A stretch of 64,000 bases of DNA, taken from contig OY754468.1 in NCBI GenBank assembly GCA_963575645.1, positions 7,254,001 to 7,318,000 of the forward strand, in the 5' to 3' direction. Each line of letters begins with the position of its first letter. The stretch's first letter is position 1. Positions 1-12,510 of this stretch are shown one piece after another. The notes beneath the pieces are model-generated. The model searched no databases. It saw only the letters and a program-made list of their open reading frames with translations, and was not told where the DNA came from. The position numbers and the translations under genes are program-made. This DNA is from Xanthostigma xanthostigma. Its lineage: Eukaryota; Arthropoda; Insecta; Raphidioptera; Raphidiidae.

Positions 1-190
1 GTCTCCACGAAAAACGCTTTTATTTTAACGCGATAATATATAGCCTATGTCCATCCTGAAGGTTCATTCTAAATGGTGGTGAAAGAATTTTTCAAATCGG
101 TGCAGTGGTTCTGGAGATTACTCTCTACATACACACAAACTCACAAAATGTGCACTCTCTCTTTATAATATTTATACCTATAGATTTGTT
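1..190. repeat. Dispersed repeat A, fragment at window edge
   Basis: This AT-rich fragment reads gtctccacgaaaaacgcttt followed by atagcctatgtccatcctga. The same two blocks recur at 2165-2207 and 2917-3012, where they are separated by another repeat. It is probably one end of a dispersed insect retroelement or SINE-like family; the class is not certain. Confidence 0.55.
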
Positions 191-510
191 TTGTCGCGAT
201 TTAAAGTCAGATTAGATTAAACCGGTGGATATTGATGAAGGCGGTCAAAACGGTTTAAATTGATTAATTATGTAAGAAGCAGCGAGAATAACTCGAGTTA
301 TACGATGAATTTTCTCAGTTATTATCATGGATAATGTTTCCCGTCATTGTAGAGAATAAAACTAAACGTTTTCAGTTAAACGAATTGCCGGAAATTACGG
401 GAAACCTTAAAACATACATAATATACAGTATACATTATACGCGTGATATATTATGTAAACATACATTATAGACTGTCCTTTGTACAATACCCCATATTAT
501 GTATCACGCC
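191..510. other. Intergenic, nothing recognised
   Basis: AT-rich sequence with no ORF of note, no repeat match elsewhere in the window, and no RNA gene that I can see. Confidence 0.4.
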
Positions 511-770
511 TAGAGAATACAATCCCGAGCATGTTTTTCAATCCCGGGATTACGGAATTTTTGATGCGTAATCCCGGGATCATGTTACAAATGATATTAA
601 TATAATCTAGGCAAGGTAATTGTCAAGGCGCAACGGATTACGGAATGCAAACTAGATCTATTTGTGGCAATCCCGAAAATCCCGAGATTAGACAAGCACG
701 GTCCCGGGATTTTCGGGGCCAGAAAACGGCCGGGATCCCGAGATTCGGGATCCCGGGATTGTATTCTCTA
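511..770. mobile_element. Short TIR element (MITE-like), 260 bp
   Basis: The ends are perfect inverted repeats: tagagaatacaatcccg at the left and its complement cgggattgtattctcta at the right. The interior carries several further CCCGGGAT and ATCCCGGG palindromes. It has no coding capacity and is a non-autonomous, strongly foldable element. No clear target duplication is visible; both flanks contain a cacgcc run. Confidence 0.7.
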
Positions 771-1106
771 ATCCACGCCTGAAATTAGCGGGTTGACACT
801 CAATGCTTTTAGATAGGGACCTTTATTAGAAATTCCATTCTTAAGTATTACCATCTGAATTTAGTTGGATAAAAAAGTAAATTACTAAAAATAACAAAAG
901 TAACTAAATATCAGTAGAACTTTTAATTTGTGGCAAGTTTATTTTGATTTATTTTTGTGCACAATGACTTTTCATAATAGTTTATAACAATTTCTTTTGT
1001 TTGTCACAATGACTATTTTTAATTAACGTTTGTATTTAGCTTGACTCCGTATATTTTTCTTTATATCTTATCTTTGTTTCAAATTTTGGGACAGCTTTTT
1101 TAACTA

Positions 1107-1228
1107 CTTTCCGTTATCCGATTGAGTTGAAATTTTGCATACGTATGTAGTTTCGATGGCAATACAGTATTATAGTAGCTAACTGACCGGTTCGGCTTTC
1201 GTCCAGTTGCAAATCGGACTTTTAATAA
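1107..1228. repeat. Dispersed repeat copy (cgttatccgattgag family)
   Basis: The segment begins cgttatccgattgagttga and continues with gcatacgtatgtagttt and taactgaccggttcggcttt. The same string of blocks appears at 26936-27060 and again at 27051-27260, so this is a repeat-family copy. It contains no gene. Confidence 0.6.
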
Positions 1229-1575
1229 AGCACTAAAAATAGGTAAAAAAACATTTAAGTTAAACGCTTTTATTGTACAAACCATAAAAAACTAGGAAAT
1301 AAATATAAGTCACAATAGGGGGTTTTTATTAAACTAAAATAAAATCGTAGGGGTCATTTATAGTTACATTATTGTCGAAGAAGACAATCGAAAGCTAAAT
1401 ATGATTTCCAATCCCAAACAAATGAAGGTTTTCTACTCAATGTCCCCCATGATTTTATTTTAGTTTAATCAAAATCCTCTATGGTGACTCATATTTATTT
1501 TCTAGTTTTTAGTACATTATCGTTTGTTCAACAAAAGCGGGTTACATTAAAAGTTTTTTTACCTATTTTTATTCA
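1229..1575. repeat. Imperfect 345-bp palindrome (fold-back)
   Basis: The left arm (about 1229-1357) and right arm (about 1439-1575) are reverse complements with scattered mismatches, around a spacer of about 80 nt. Matching landmarks are taaactaaaataaaatc on the left and gattttattttagttta on the right, plus ataggtaaaaaaac and gtttttttacctat. There is no coding content. Confidence 0.7.
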
Positions 1576-1650
1576 ATGTTGTGTTCAGCACGTAGTATTC
1601 AATTATTTTTGAGGTTATCTAAAATTCACCGTCATTATTATTTTAATCAA

Positions 1651-2060
1651 TGGGCGTGTTTGGCCGAAGTAATTACTTACTAAATTTAGTAAGTCACTCA
1701 CTATACCTACTTACAAAATTTTCGGCCGAAAGACAAAATAAGTGCTAACACAGTAAGCATGGCTTAATATAAGACGCCATTTTGCTTATTGTTGATGTAA
1801 ACAATACAGACAGGAACAGACCTGTCATTTATCCATTTGCAACTATTTACATGAATTAAATTATATTAAATTTAGTACTGTCAATTATATTCAGTCTATG
1901 AGGTTATGTACGGGATATAACGTAAACCAGTGTTTTGAGTTATGTCAAGCCAGTTGTCTGTCCTGGCCGAAAAGCGCTATAGTCAGTTTGTAAGATTTTA
2001 ATTTTTTTATGCTACCTGGCTTACTAAGTAGTAAGTACTTACTTCGGCCAAACACGCCCA
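1651..2060. mobile_element. MITE with TIR tgggcgtgtttggccgaagt
   Basis: The left terminus tgggcgtgtttggccgaagt is matched by acttcggccaaacacgccca at 2041-2060, a perfect 20-bp inverted terminal repeat. Subterminal regions rich in acttactaa also pair. The 410-bp element has no transposase; the minus-strand open stretch over it is not a gene. Confidence 0.8.
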
Positions 2061-2164
2061 ATGATACCACTCTTAGGTGTATATTATAAAAAAAATTATT
2101 AATAAGATTTCCGCCTGAATTTGTAGATTTCCACCGTTTTTTTGTCGATTTACGTTGCAAAATC

Positions 2165-3012
2165 GGTCTCCACAAAAAGCGCTTCAATTATAACGCCATA
2201 TAATATACTAGCGGCCCTGTACGTGCTTCGCTACGTATAAAGTGAAATAATAAAACAATTTAATTGGAACATCTATCTATCTATCTATCTATTTTATTAA
2301 TTGCTAGCTATTTTAAAATATACATGGGCGTATATGTGTGTATGTCGAGCACTCCGGCTGCGCCGCCGTGCTTGAAAAAAAATAGCGTAAAGTATTCGTG
2401 GATAACTGGTATTTAAAACACTTGCTCTATTTCGAACACTCCGGCTGCGCCGTCGTGCCGAGCAGTTTTAAACGATATTCAGTTTTTTTACATCCTCGAT
2501 CTAGATATATGGTTGTTAAGTTTGTTGCGCCATCTATTGAATATTCACTCAATCCAGTCAACAGATATGGTTGTTAAGTTCGTTGCGCCATCTATTGAAT
2601 ATTCACTTAATCCAGTCAACAGATCTTATATGGTTGTTAAGTTCGTTGCGCCATCTATTGAATATTCACTCAATCCAGTCAACAGGTACGCCATCTAATA
2701 TGGTTGTATTATGATATGACTGTCAAGGAATAGACAAATAATTTGCAATAAAATAATATTGCGACTATAAATTGAAATGTAAGCTATCCTATCTTTCAAG
2801 TTGGGTCGAATTGCACACGGTGTGCAAATCAAATTAAAAATCGGTTCAGTAGTTTAGGAGTTCATCGAGGACAAACGCGGACAAACAACGTGACACGTAA
2901 TTTTTATATATAAAGATTATAGCCTATGTCTATCCTGAGGGTTCATTCCAAATGTTGGTGAAAACTTTTTTGAAATCGGATGAGTAGTTTCGGAGATTTC
3001 CAAACTTAAACT
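2165..3012. repeat. Dispersed repeat A interrupted by repeat B
   Basis: The block at 2165-2207 (gtctccacaaaaagcgcttc) and the block at 2917-3012 (atagcctatgtctatcctga) are contiguous in the copy at position 1. Here they are separated by a 0.7-kb repeat starting ctagcggccctgtacgtgct and ending in tatataaagat. I read this as repeat B (about 2208-2916) inserted in repeat A. Confidence 0.55.
2507..2685 (+). repeat. 58-bp minisatellite, three units
   Basis: Three nearly identical units start atatggttgttaagttcgtt and end tccagtcaacag, at 2507-2564, 2565-2622 and 2628-2685, with a 5-nt insert before the third. A partial fourth start follows near 2695. It lies inside repeat B. The open frame across it is a by-product of the periodicity. 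Confidence 0.85.
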
Positions 3013-5130
3013 TTATCTCTTTTATAGAATTAAGTAGTATACCTAGGTAATCGCTGAACCTGGGGCACCCGGTATGTGAGACTGCCCACCTAACATTCAT
3101 AAAGTCAGAAATTCTCATTTATAATGTGGTTTATATATGTGTATGCTCGACTTTTGAGGTTTAGGTACACATACAAATTGGTCCTTAATAATCGAACTAA
3201 CTAACTTGAATCCCTACTCTGGAGTTAGGCGGAGCTTTTCCTAGATAAGACTATGTGTGGTAAACAGATGCGTCTACAAATATATTAATCAGAATAAAGT
3301 ATCTATCCGTTTGTTGCTGTACCGCTTATATTATAGCCATTCAGTTGCATTCTAGAACATTTCCGAAGCGTCGGCATTCTTCTACGCGGTTCCGATAACA
3401 ATGTGTATAACAATGCGCGTATTGTTGTCTGTGAGATTCCGACAACAATGCACTGCCTCCAGTGGCGTCTCGTTACAATAGTATTGAAATTCGAACAAGT
3501 CAATGTGTGCTTAATATATAATTATTTAATTACTTCCTTCCCTTCAACCCGGGGTTGACTCTGCAGAACACCCATTTAAAATATTCACGCGCCGCCACTG
3601 ATAAGTTTACTATGAAATTATCGTAGTTAACGTTCGTAATGGATTTTTCCAATAGCGCAACGAAGACAATAGAACATTATTATAATGATAACAATTGCAG
3701 GACTAGGTTCATCGACTTTGACCCATTTCTGTTAATAATAATACCGGGTGTATTCCTTTAACATAACTCGCAGCTGTAGCAAAGGACAGCTTAATGACAA
3801 CAAAAATATCACACGTTGTCCGGCTGACCTGTATGCGTTATTTATGGCCGAACGTAAGTAGTTATTTATTCGGTTTATTTGTTCTTCCGAATAAATAGCG
3901 ATAATTCAATTCACCAACCATAATTATGTTTACTGCAGATAAAAAAAATTGTATTGGGAACATTACGTGACGACGAAGCCTCGTATTTGTTTGCAGACCT
4001 CGCACAAAGAAGCGATGTACTGTTTAAACGTTTTTATTTGGCTTGACTCTGTATATTCTTTGTTTTTTAACTTGTAGATGAAGTTTAGGGCTGCTGTACT
4101 CCGGTTCGAGCGGAATCTATTTTTATCTATATTTTTCGTCAATCTGATTTCCGACCCATTTCCGGCACCGGCACAGTACGGAGGGTTAACTGTACCTGTA
4201 AATATATCGCACAGCCACACAAAAGCAACGGACTTGGTGATATATTTGTACGTACACATATGAACATTATACATACAATGTCTACCTCGAACACCAGCAG
4301 TTTCAAACTGATTTTTGAAAAATCTACTGATCTGACTCATGACGTTTATTATTCCAACTCCTCAATTGAGGCATGGTAACAAATCATTTAGACACGTCTG
4401 CACACAAGTAAATAATATGCGATCAACCATAGGGCTCAGCGTTGCCAGTTTTTTTTTTGCCAAGTCGGGATTTTGGAACTCTTTGAGTGAAAACAGCGGG
4501 ATTCTTTCGTCGAAAGCGGGACATAGTAAAAAAACGTATATAATCAGAAGTTTTCAAATACCTATTTATCTTTTTATGTGATTTAAAATTACGTTTACGT
4601 GACAATAGATATCAAAAATAGCCATAGAAAATGTATTTTAATAAAAATATAATATTTTAAATCAGATATCGTTAAATAGTTGAGTCTTATTCGTCTTCAG
4701 AATAAAAAAAAAAAAAAAGAAATCAAAATCAAAAAAGTTTTATTCATTAGAAAAATATGGCGTTTCAAACAATAGCCTGTGGAGTGAGTGTTACAAATTG
4801 CAACTTACAATAAGAGAATAATTATTTCTAAGAATTACTTATTCATGATATTTCTGTGAAGATTTAACTTTTTTTAAAACTATCCCCGAAAAGCGGGACT
4901 GAGCCAGCCCCGCGCGGGACATTTAATTTTGATTAACGCTGATAGGGTCCCTTATTTAGAGTAAATGACATGAAAACAAAATATGCGTTAAGTTGTACAA
5001 AACGCTCCTTTCACATTGTGACATTCCAGTAGCTCAGACACCAAGGGCGCATATATATATATTTTGTGAGGGGGGTTAATTAAAAAAATCAAACTTTTTT
5101 TAGTTTTATTAATACGAATAACATGAATTT
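3013..5130. other. Intergenic, no gene recognised
   Basis: AT-rich stretch with only short, unsupported open frames. A poly(A) run near 4706-4720 may mark an old retroelement tail. Two gcgggac-rich patches at 4490-4530 and 4890-4920 look like facing ends of an unclassified repeat. No RNA gene seen. Confidence 0.35.
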
Positions 5131-5131
5131 A

Positions 5132-5650
5132 AAAAACTCCGGGTCGCAGTGCCAAACCCTGCCGACAATATAGTGTATTTGCTTTTATAGGCAGTGTGGC
5201 TCTATTATATGAACTTAACTTTTTTTTGGAAAAAATAAAAAAAATTACCCCTTAATACACCCCTTAAAACAACATTTTTTTACTTAATTTCAATACTACA
5301 TATCAATTCAACATCTGTACTAAATTATATACACTCTTCAGTATGTAAATCCATATCAGAAACTTGTGTTTTCATAAAATTTGTAAGTCCGGTCCTGTCG
5401 GGACGATTTTATTAAAATTTTAGCAGCACATTTTAATAATTACTAAAGGGTTAAATTTCAAATTCGAAACGATTCCGAGAATTTTTTCGGTATTTTTGGG
5501 CCCGAAAACTTTTTTCAACCCCTAAATACCACCCTTAACATGGCCCGAATGGGCCCATTTTAAATAGGCTTCGTGCGGTGATGGATTTCAATATGTGGTC
5601 CAAATTTCGTTAAAATCAATTAACTCCTTCGAAAGTTATAGCCCGCACAC

Positions 5651-5726
<76 letters not shown>

Positions 5727-6397
5727 GGTGCCAAACTTCTTAGAAAGTTATGAAACGTCGAGAAATTTTGGTCCGACCCCTAGGTCCCGCCATCCGACCG
5801 ACGCCAATAGTGTAAGTGCCTTATGGCAAATACACTAAAAATATAGCTTACGCCAATAAACAAATGACCTTTTTTTAGTAACTTAATTTAAAAAACGCTA
5901 TCTTGTGTAGATTTGAAGAGCAATAAAAAAGTCCTTTTCGTAAGTGATTGCGTTCTTATTGGCATAGGCGTACAATTAACGTAATTTTCTCTAATATACG
6001 GGACGATTGGTCACACTAATAATATTATTATAGTCTGGGAATGGAGAGGATTAATTACGGTAATTAAACGAACGGCGAAATTGAGCTACGGACGCAAACT
6101 AAATTTGGGATCGATTTCCGCTATTTAAAGGCATCGATTGACCGGACTTGAAAATTTTATGAAAACGTAAGTTTGTAGATGTGGATTTACTTAGTGAAGG
6201 GTGAATTTAATTTGGTAAATTGATAATAATATTGAAATTAAGAAAAAAAATATTACTTTAAGGGTTGTATTAAGGGGTTAAATTTTTATTTTGTCCAAAA
6301 ATAAAAAAGTTTAAGTAGTTTACATAATAAAGCCACACTGTCTGTTTAGCAAATACACTATATATTGTCGGCAGGGTTTGGCACTGCGACCCGAGTT
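5132..6397. mobile_element. TIR element, 1.27 kb, ends actc(c)gggtcgcagtgc
   Basis: The left end gggtcgcagtgccaaaccct, then gccgacaatatagtg, is mirrored by the right end at 6355-6393. Inverted similarity continues inward for about 200 bp, including the aaccccttaa and ttcaatac blocks. No transposase is present. Right-end fragments of the same family occur at 31815-31855 and 47093-47135, and a diverged end at 23148-23210. A long AT microsatellite sits in the middle. Confidence 0.75.
5648..5723. repeat. (AT)n microsatellite
   Basis: About 70 bases of alternating A and T, interrupted once by an extra A. It lies inside the TIR element described around it. Confidence 0.9.
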
Positions 6398-6399
6398 TT

Positions 6400-7022
6400 A
6401 CCATTCCAACCCACAAGTGGGGAATGGTACTAGTTTAGGTCAAAAATCACTTTTCAAAAATTTTACAATATCTTTCCGTTTTGAGGTCCCCCAAATCCAA
6501 AATAACATATTTTTGGAAAAGCTCTGTCCGTCTGTTAGTCTGTTTGTCTGTGAACACGATACAGGTCAAACGGATGAGCAGATCGAAACCAAATGGTATG
6601 CAAATATGAAGAGCCTTATTGTTTTTGGGGAAAATCGGCGCATGCGCAGAAGAGATATTTGCTATAACGGTGTTTTTTATATAATAATGGTATACTTTTC
6701 ATAACGGCTTATTATTTTATTTATTTTTTCAAGAAAGTTTCGTTAAAAAAATTTTTTCTAAACTTTATAGTTTCGGAAATATTTTGAAAATAAAAAAAAT
6801 CAGCCGCTCTTTTGTTTTATGGATCTGTCAAAAATAAACAAGTTCGGCATGCTTTGATTAATGTTTACATGACGTAGAACATATTATGTAGGTAACCATG
6901 GCAACGAATAGCAAATATCATATTGAATACTAGCAATTACCCGCGTCACGTCACATATCAGAAATTTTATTTTCTTTATTATAATCAAATGTCAACATTT
7001 TTGAAGTTGGAATGGTCCCGTC
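6400..7022 (+). repeat. Dispersed repeat C, full-length-looking copy
   Basis: It starts accattccaacccacaagtg and ends near gttggaatggtcccgtcgcc, so the termini form an inverted accattccaac/gttggaatggt pair. An inverted copy lies at 17940-18395, a partial direct copy at 8695-9090, and diverged pieces at 11270-11560 and 13604-13865. It contains a gcgcatgcgc core near 6637. It is probably a non-autonomous DNA transposon; no transposase frame is evident. Confidence 0.65.
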
Positions 7023-7530
7023 GCCCAATTGTCTGGAATTTTTTTTTCCAATCGTCAAAATGTCGGGACCAAGTCGAGATGGCATTAGTTTGGTAGCACT
7101 GATCTAGACCGTATGTATATAATAATAAACACGAGCTTTCATGCCGTCATGAGGTCTGCACTATGACATGGCCGCTTCGCGCCGTATAGCTACATGAAAG
7201 TACACACCGAACAAAGAACACAGTACGGTTTATAAATAGCATCCCTTTTCACCGTACATTATGTGTACACCTACACATTATATTGTGTACAGTCGGATCT
7301 AGTTTAACAGAACCTCACAAATTAATTTTGGTCAAACTTTGGTTTCCTAAGATATAGCGACACCGCAATATAGCGATCGTAATATAATATTGAAATCCGT
7401 AAGAAAAATAAGTGCATTGAAATAAATGGATGCCGTTTTTAGACTGATGCCGCGTCGACGAAAAAACAAATTCGAGTGAAGCCGGACCGGGCCGCTGGTT
7501 TCTACATATATAATTTATCAATTTATATAG
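7023..7530. other. Intergenic, nothing recognised
   Basis: AT-rich sequence with no supported gene or repeat match. The short open frames have no recognisable protein features. Confidence 0.35.
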
Positions 7531-7534
7531 TACT

Positions 7535-8121
7535 AGCGGTCCCGTCCGGTTTCACCCGGGTGTAAAAGAACGAATAGGGAAGGGAGGAACATGAGTACAC
7601 ACATTCATCTTAGTTTACCGAGATGTATGTTGTGTCCAAATTTCATGATGATGGGAGTTACCGTTCAAAAGTTTTTGTCGATAAAAAGCAGTATTTATAC
7701 TTTTTTAAACTAATATTTTTTTTTAATTAATTAAATAAAATTAAAATAAATTTAAATGTAAGCCTTAGAAGAAAGCAATGTAGAAAAAAAAATAAAAATA
7801 TATTCGCCCAACGTAGGACTCGAACCCATGACTGATATTGACAGTCGTGAGCTACCCGGCGTTGTATTCTGTCAACGCTAATATGAGTATATTTAGTTAG
7901 TGCATTTCACCTGAATAGAAGCTTATTTTTGATATACATTTTGCAACATTTTTCATTAATGCTCCGCTCCTAATGGTCGTAGCCTGATTCTATATAGCCT
8001 ATAGCCTTCCTCGATAAATGGGCTATCTGATAAAAAATTTTTTTTTCAATTTGAACCAGTAGTTCCTGAGATTAGCGAGTTCAAACAAACAAACTCTTCA
8101 GCTTTATATATTAGTATAGAT
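7535..8121 (-). repeat. Dispersed repeat D with degenerate tRNA-like core
   Basis: It begins actagcggtcccgtccggtt and ends in ctttatatattagtatagat. It carries a minus-strand tRNA-like core at about 7805-7861 (ggactcgaacccatgac is the complement of a B box), missing part of the D arm. Other copies are at 31881-32790, 47157-48085, 40874-41605 (inverted), and fragments at 21733-21920 and 54297-54351. It behaves as a SINE-like dispersed family. Confidence 0.7.
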
Positions 8122-8401
8122 CAGGCCTGGACAAATGGCGGCCCGCAGCGCAGCCTTATCCGGCCCGCGAAGCATTTTAGAAAAATAGTAGCGGAAATAG
8201 AATGCGGGGACCTTTTTTTTTTTTGCTCTCTGAATGCGGAAATAGAATGTGAGGACCTTTTTTTTTTGCTCCCCGAATGCGGAAATAGAATGTAAGGATC
8301 TTTTTTTCTGCAAATTTTTGGCCCGCTGTGAAATTTTCGTCAGCCATCCGGCCCGCGGTCAAATTTTCATCAGCTATGTAGCCCGCCGATCAAAAGATTT
8401 G
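8122..8401. mobile_element. hAT-type non-autonomous element, 280 bp
   Basis: The left end caggcctggacaaatggcgg and the gcccgc-rich interior resemble hAT/Charlie-type ends. The element is flanked by an exact 8-bp duplication, gtatagat, at 8114-8121 and 8402-8409, the length expected of hAT transposases. It sits exactly at the end of repeat D. It contains three tandem units of about 50 bp (gcggaaatagaatg...) and no transposase. Confidence 0.85.
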
Positions 8402-8694
8402 GTATAGATGATATGAAGGTAATATAAACGAAGTTTTACTGTACTACTCGTCCGCATAAAATTTTATGTGCTCGGTAAAATAATCAACAAGTCACAAAGT
8501 ACCGGTACCTGCAATATTATATGCGTTATTATTACGATGGTAGAGGGTTTTGTCAAAAAGGATATTATATATTATACACCTCATGTTTGATTGCTGTTAT
8601 TGTGTAACATATTTAAACGATAGATACTATATTTGCTATGAAATATCGACAGTGTCAGAGCGAAATAAAGTTTGATTTCTGGCATGGCTTTGAA

Positions 8695-9090
8695 AGCCCT
8701 ATTGGCTATAACAGTGTTTTTTTATATAATAATGGTATACTATTTATAACAGCTTATTCTATTTATTTTTTCAAAAAAGTTTCGTTATAAATTTTTTTTA
8801 CTTTATAGTTTCGGAAATATTTTGTAAATAAAAAAAATCAGCTGCTCTTTTGTTATGTAGATCTGTCAGAAATAAACTAGTTAAGCATGCTTTGATTCAT
8901 TTTTACATGACATGGAACATATTATGTAGGTAGCCATGGCAACGAATAACAAATATCATAATGAATACTAGCCATTACCCGCGTCATCTCACGCGATATC
9001 AGAAATTTTATATTCTTTATTATACTATAGGTATCAAATGTCAACATTTTGAAGTTGAAATGTTCCCGTCGCCCAATTGGCTAAATTTTT
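8695..9090 (+). repeat. Repeat C, partial copy
   Basis: Matches the central and right part of the 6400-7022 copy: the ctataacagtgttttttta block, the accatggcaacgaata block and the terminal cccgtcgcccaattgg. The left third is absent. Confidence 0.7.
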
Positions 9091-9521
9091 TTTTTAACGT
9101 CTTGGATTCATCAATATATCTTCATAATACACAATATATCAAAGAAACAAACTACCTCATTTGAGCCAAGGTAACCCCCTGTTTTAGGTGACAAAATTAT
9201 TGAACTGTGACCTACAAGATGGCCAGGACAAAAGACAGTCGAGGTGCGAATGAATGAATATTAAAGGTTTTTGTGATTTTTTGGGCGTAACAATTCTCGG
9301 CTGTAATTTATTAACATCACATAAATATATCGCATACTAATTTGGGCCTAAGTAAAAATAAATAATAATAAATTGCACGCAATCATCTTCAACCAACGTA
9401 AATTTGTAAAACCCCAACCAAACGCCAATTTAACAACCGGTTATTTGCGGTTGCGGTGCATTGTCTTCAAGGAATCGGCAACACTACAGTGTTTCAAAGA
9501 GCTGTATAGTGCGTCATAGTG
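9091..9521. other. Intergenic, nothing recognised
   Basis: No supported ORF, RNA gene or repeat structure found. Confidence 0.35.
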
Positions 9522-9857
9522 ACATTATAATACTCGCCACGAATCTAAAAGGCTCGGAAGTTAGATGCAAATGCGGGCTTGCGCATGTACAGTCTGTTGA
9601 AAAACTACAAACTCACAACTGAACAAAACTAAATTAACAATAGCAACTTGACAATATAGCGTACTCGACTGTACTTTAAAGCAGGAAAGCGACAAGTGAC
9701 AAAGGCAACGAGCGATCACGGCCAATCACTGACGAGCGCAAGTTCCGTGCAGGTAGCTGGGAAGTGGTGGGAGTGTCAGCGGCTCTAAAATGTGCCTTTG
9801 CGACGCTGTTTGTGACTAACTTCCGAACCTTTTAGATCCGTGGCGCGTATTATACAT
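9522..9857. mobile_element. Fold-back element, 335 bp
   Basis: The left arm attataatactcgccacg, continuing aatctaaaaggctcggaagt, is the reverse complement, with a few mismatches, of the right arm at 9816-9855 (acttccgaaccttttagatc, then cgtggcgcgtattat). The interior is GC-richer and does not code. No target duplication identified. Confidence 0.7.
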
Positions 9858-10696
9858 GTAGTGCGAGAGCCCGTAACACTAAAACCCTATGGATCTCCGA
9901 ATAGATCAGTTCATTGATATTTGAGAAATTTAAACCCTGCTTAAAAGAAAAATACAAGGGTTGGTAGGCTGGAGTGGGCCGGATTGTCGAAAAGGGGTAA
10001 CTTCTGGTCACCCAAAAAAAGCGGTTATCCTATGCATCTCCCAATAAAATGTTGTTTACTTTATTTTGAAGTTTACGTTCTTAACGTGCTAAAACTCGGT
10101 AGGTTGACGGGTTCCAGTGGGACGAAACCCCCGCCAACCGCAATTGGATTTTTGAATGAAATTTTTTTATTACATAAATGGAACGATTACACGAGTTTTA
10201 TAGTAACACTACATTTATTTTATTTTTTTACCTCATAATTAAAAAGTTATGTATGGAATTTAAAAACCCTTTTTAGCTAAGTTTATTTTGTGTAGGTACA
10301 TGTTATTATACGTACTATCAAACTCACCATACAAAGTTATAAAAACATTACGTCATCGGAACTTAGCTAAAAAGTATTTTTATTCAACTCATGCGCGCTA
10401 TTCATGTTTTATCATGCCTAAAAACCGAACCCTAAATAGCCATTTACCGACTGGTGACAATTACTTGTCATAACTCAATGAAAATTCCTACTAGCTCGGG
10501 CCATTGTGGAGTAATGAAAATAAACGTAACTATTTTCTGAGTCGTAACGAAATAGTAGGTAACAACAACTCCGTTGTTACCCATTGAGGCTAAAATTGAG
10601 AGGCCGAATGTTTTCGACATGGAGTTTCTTCATAACCGGCTAACCTCAAACCAAAACATTGAATCGTGCTGTTTGGTGCTGTTAGTATTGACAGTT
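9858..10696. other. Intergenic, no gene recognised
   Basis: Contains short open frames without recognisable domains or signal for coding. A near-inverted taaaagtatttttatt/ctaa pattern is weak and not annotated further. Confidence 0.3.
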
Positions 10697-10777
10697 TTTT
10701 GACGTGACAACGTCTTATAAATTGATGAATCACCAATCTTATAAATTGATAAAACACCGGCTGCATGCACGAAAAAG

Positions 10778-10850
10778 TGTAACGTTCCTAACGCGTAACG
10801 TTCCTAACGTTCGTAACGCGTAACGTTCCTAACGCGTAACGTTCCGCCTG
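10778..10850. repeat. aacgttcctaacgcgt minisatellite in TIR
   Basis: Several short units of gtaacgttcctaacgc and gttcgtaacgcgtaac follow one another in the left arm. The right arm (about 12990-13022) keeps a shorter complement, cgttacgcgttacgaacgtt. Unit number therefore differs between the arms. Confidence 0.75.
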
Positions 10851-11269
10851 ACCCTGTGCGTGCTTTTTGCTAATTTCTCGCTCAATTTAAATCAGATCGG
10901 TTTGAAACCAGTCTTAATCGAAAGAGGAGAACATTTTACATAGATTTCGTATAACAGAATTTGCCTAAACAGTTTTTTTATACAAATTTATATAGAAAAA
11001 TAGCTGTATAAATGCAATGTTGTCTAATGCATGGCGCGACGCGGTCGGTCGTCTTTGTTTGCCGTACATGGAAATTAGAAGAGAACGTATGTCTTGTCTT
11101 AACATGAAAACGGCTGCATTTCTAATGTTTAATTCAATTTTTTGACATTAGTATTTTGTGAAATGCAACGCCTTCTAAGTTAAGTATTGGAATAACTAAT
11201 TATTATTAGAACATAATACTTTGACATAGCTGCAAACGTCACTTTTGACATTTCTTATCATTCCGACAC

Positions 11270-11560
11270 CAAGGATAAGCGGATTGAAACCAAATTTTGG
11301 GAGGATGTTTGATATGCAAATATGAAGTGGCCTATTGTTTTTGGGGAACATCGGCGCATGCGTAAAAGAATATATCTCTTATAATGATGTTTTATATAAT
11401 AATAATATAGTTTTTAAAACGGTTTTTACTCTATCTATTTTTACTAGAAATTTTTGTAAATTTTTTGGGGAAAATCGGCGCATGCGCAAAAGAGATACAT
11501 GCCATAGTTGTTTTTTATATAATAATAGTATACTTTTTATAGTGTTTTATTATTCTACTT
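11270..11560 (+). repeat. Repeat C-related piece with two gcgcatgcg cores
   Basis: Two successive copies of ttttggggaaaatcggcgca, each followed by tgcgyaaaagagatat and a tataataatagtata tract, start near 11337 and 11463. The same unit occurs near 6625 and five times at 56620-57130. Confidence 0.65.
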
Positions 11561-12003
11561 AATAAAATTGACCTAAATTTGAAGCGAAAGATGCAATATC
11601 ATAGATTCGAATTATTATAATTATTATATAAATTTAGGTTATGTATTACGGAATACGTTATCACGTAAAACTATCGTCCGTAAACCGACTTTACAGACAA
11701 CCATTTTTTTATAAAGAAATAAATAGATATTTACAACATCTCATTAATAACAATAAATAAAACATGAATAACGCGCAATTGTTGAATAAAATTATGAGCG
11801 TAACTTGTAGGCTAAGTCATGACACGCCATGAATGACTTAGACTACTAGTTACGCCAATAACTATTAAACGCACTCTATTTTTTTTTAACCCCATAATTC
11901 ACATTAATTTGTCGCCGCGTTAAATGCTTGCCTTTAATTATTGTTCGACTGCGACGCTGTCCCGACATCTTTCATTTCACTCATACGTATACTTATACGA
12001 CGT

Positions 12004-12034
12004 GCATAGATAGATAGATAGATAGATAGATATT
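12004..12034. repeat. (GATA)n microsatellite
   Basis: Seven or so gata units. The sequence following it resembles a decayed retroelement tail but is not diagnostic. Confidence 0.8.
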
Positions 12035-12189
12035 TATTTAGTCAGTCTAGATTTACAAAATCTATTTGACTTGTCATAAACACAAAATAAAACATTTAAA
12101 ATACAATCAGATACACATTAAAATTTAGAAGATAAGAACTCATCAACGCTATCTAATAAAAACATTTTAATTAATTTTTAAAATTAGTG

Positions 12190-12510
12190 ATGAGCAAAGA
12201 AAGACCAAGACTGAGATAGTCTTGGTCCTGCTTATTCGATCTTGATCTTGTTCTTGCTCAAATACTTCTGGTTTTGGTCTTGCTTATTAAGTCTCGATCT
12301 TGGTCTTGAGTATTCAGTCTCTTGATCCTGCTCATTTAACCTGGTACTTTACGTCTTTTTAATAATTTTTTAAAATACTATCAACATCAAGGTTTTTTAT
12401 AGGTGAAAATTATAAATTATTTACAATCAATATTGATAGGATTGAGATAAACTTGGTATCGGACTTGGTCTTGCTTATTCGGTCTTGGTTTTGGTATTGC
12501 TGCGAAAAAA
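12190..12510. repeat. Low-complexity cttggtcttgcttatt repeat
   Basis: Irregular repetition of gatcttggtcttgcttatt-like units, with diverged spacing. It looks like a decayed short-period satellite and does not code. Confidence 0.6.

Noticed and set aside
3963-4340. 125-codon minus-strand frame
   Set aside because: No recognisable domain, signal or repeat support, and overlapping open frames on the other strand; treated as chance.
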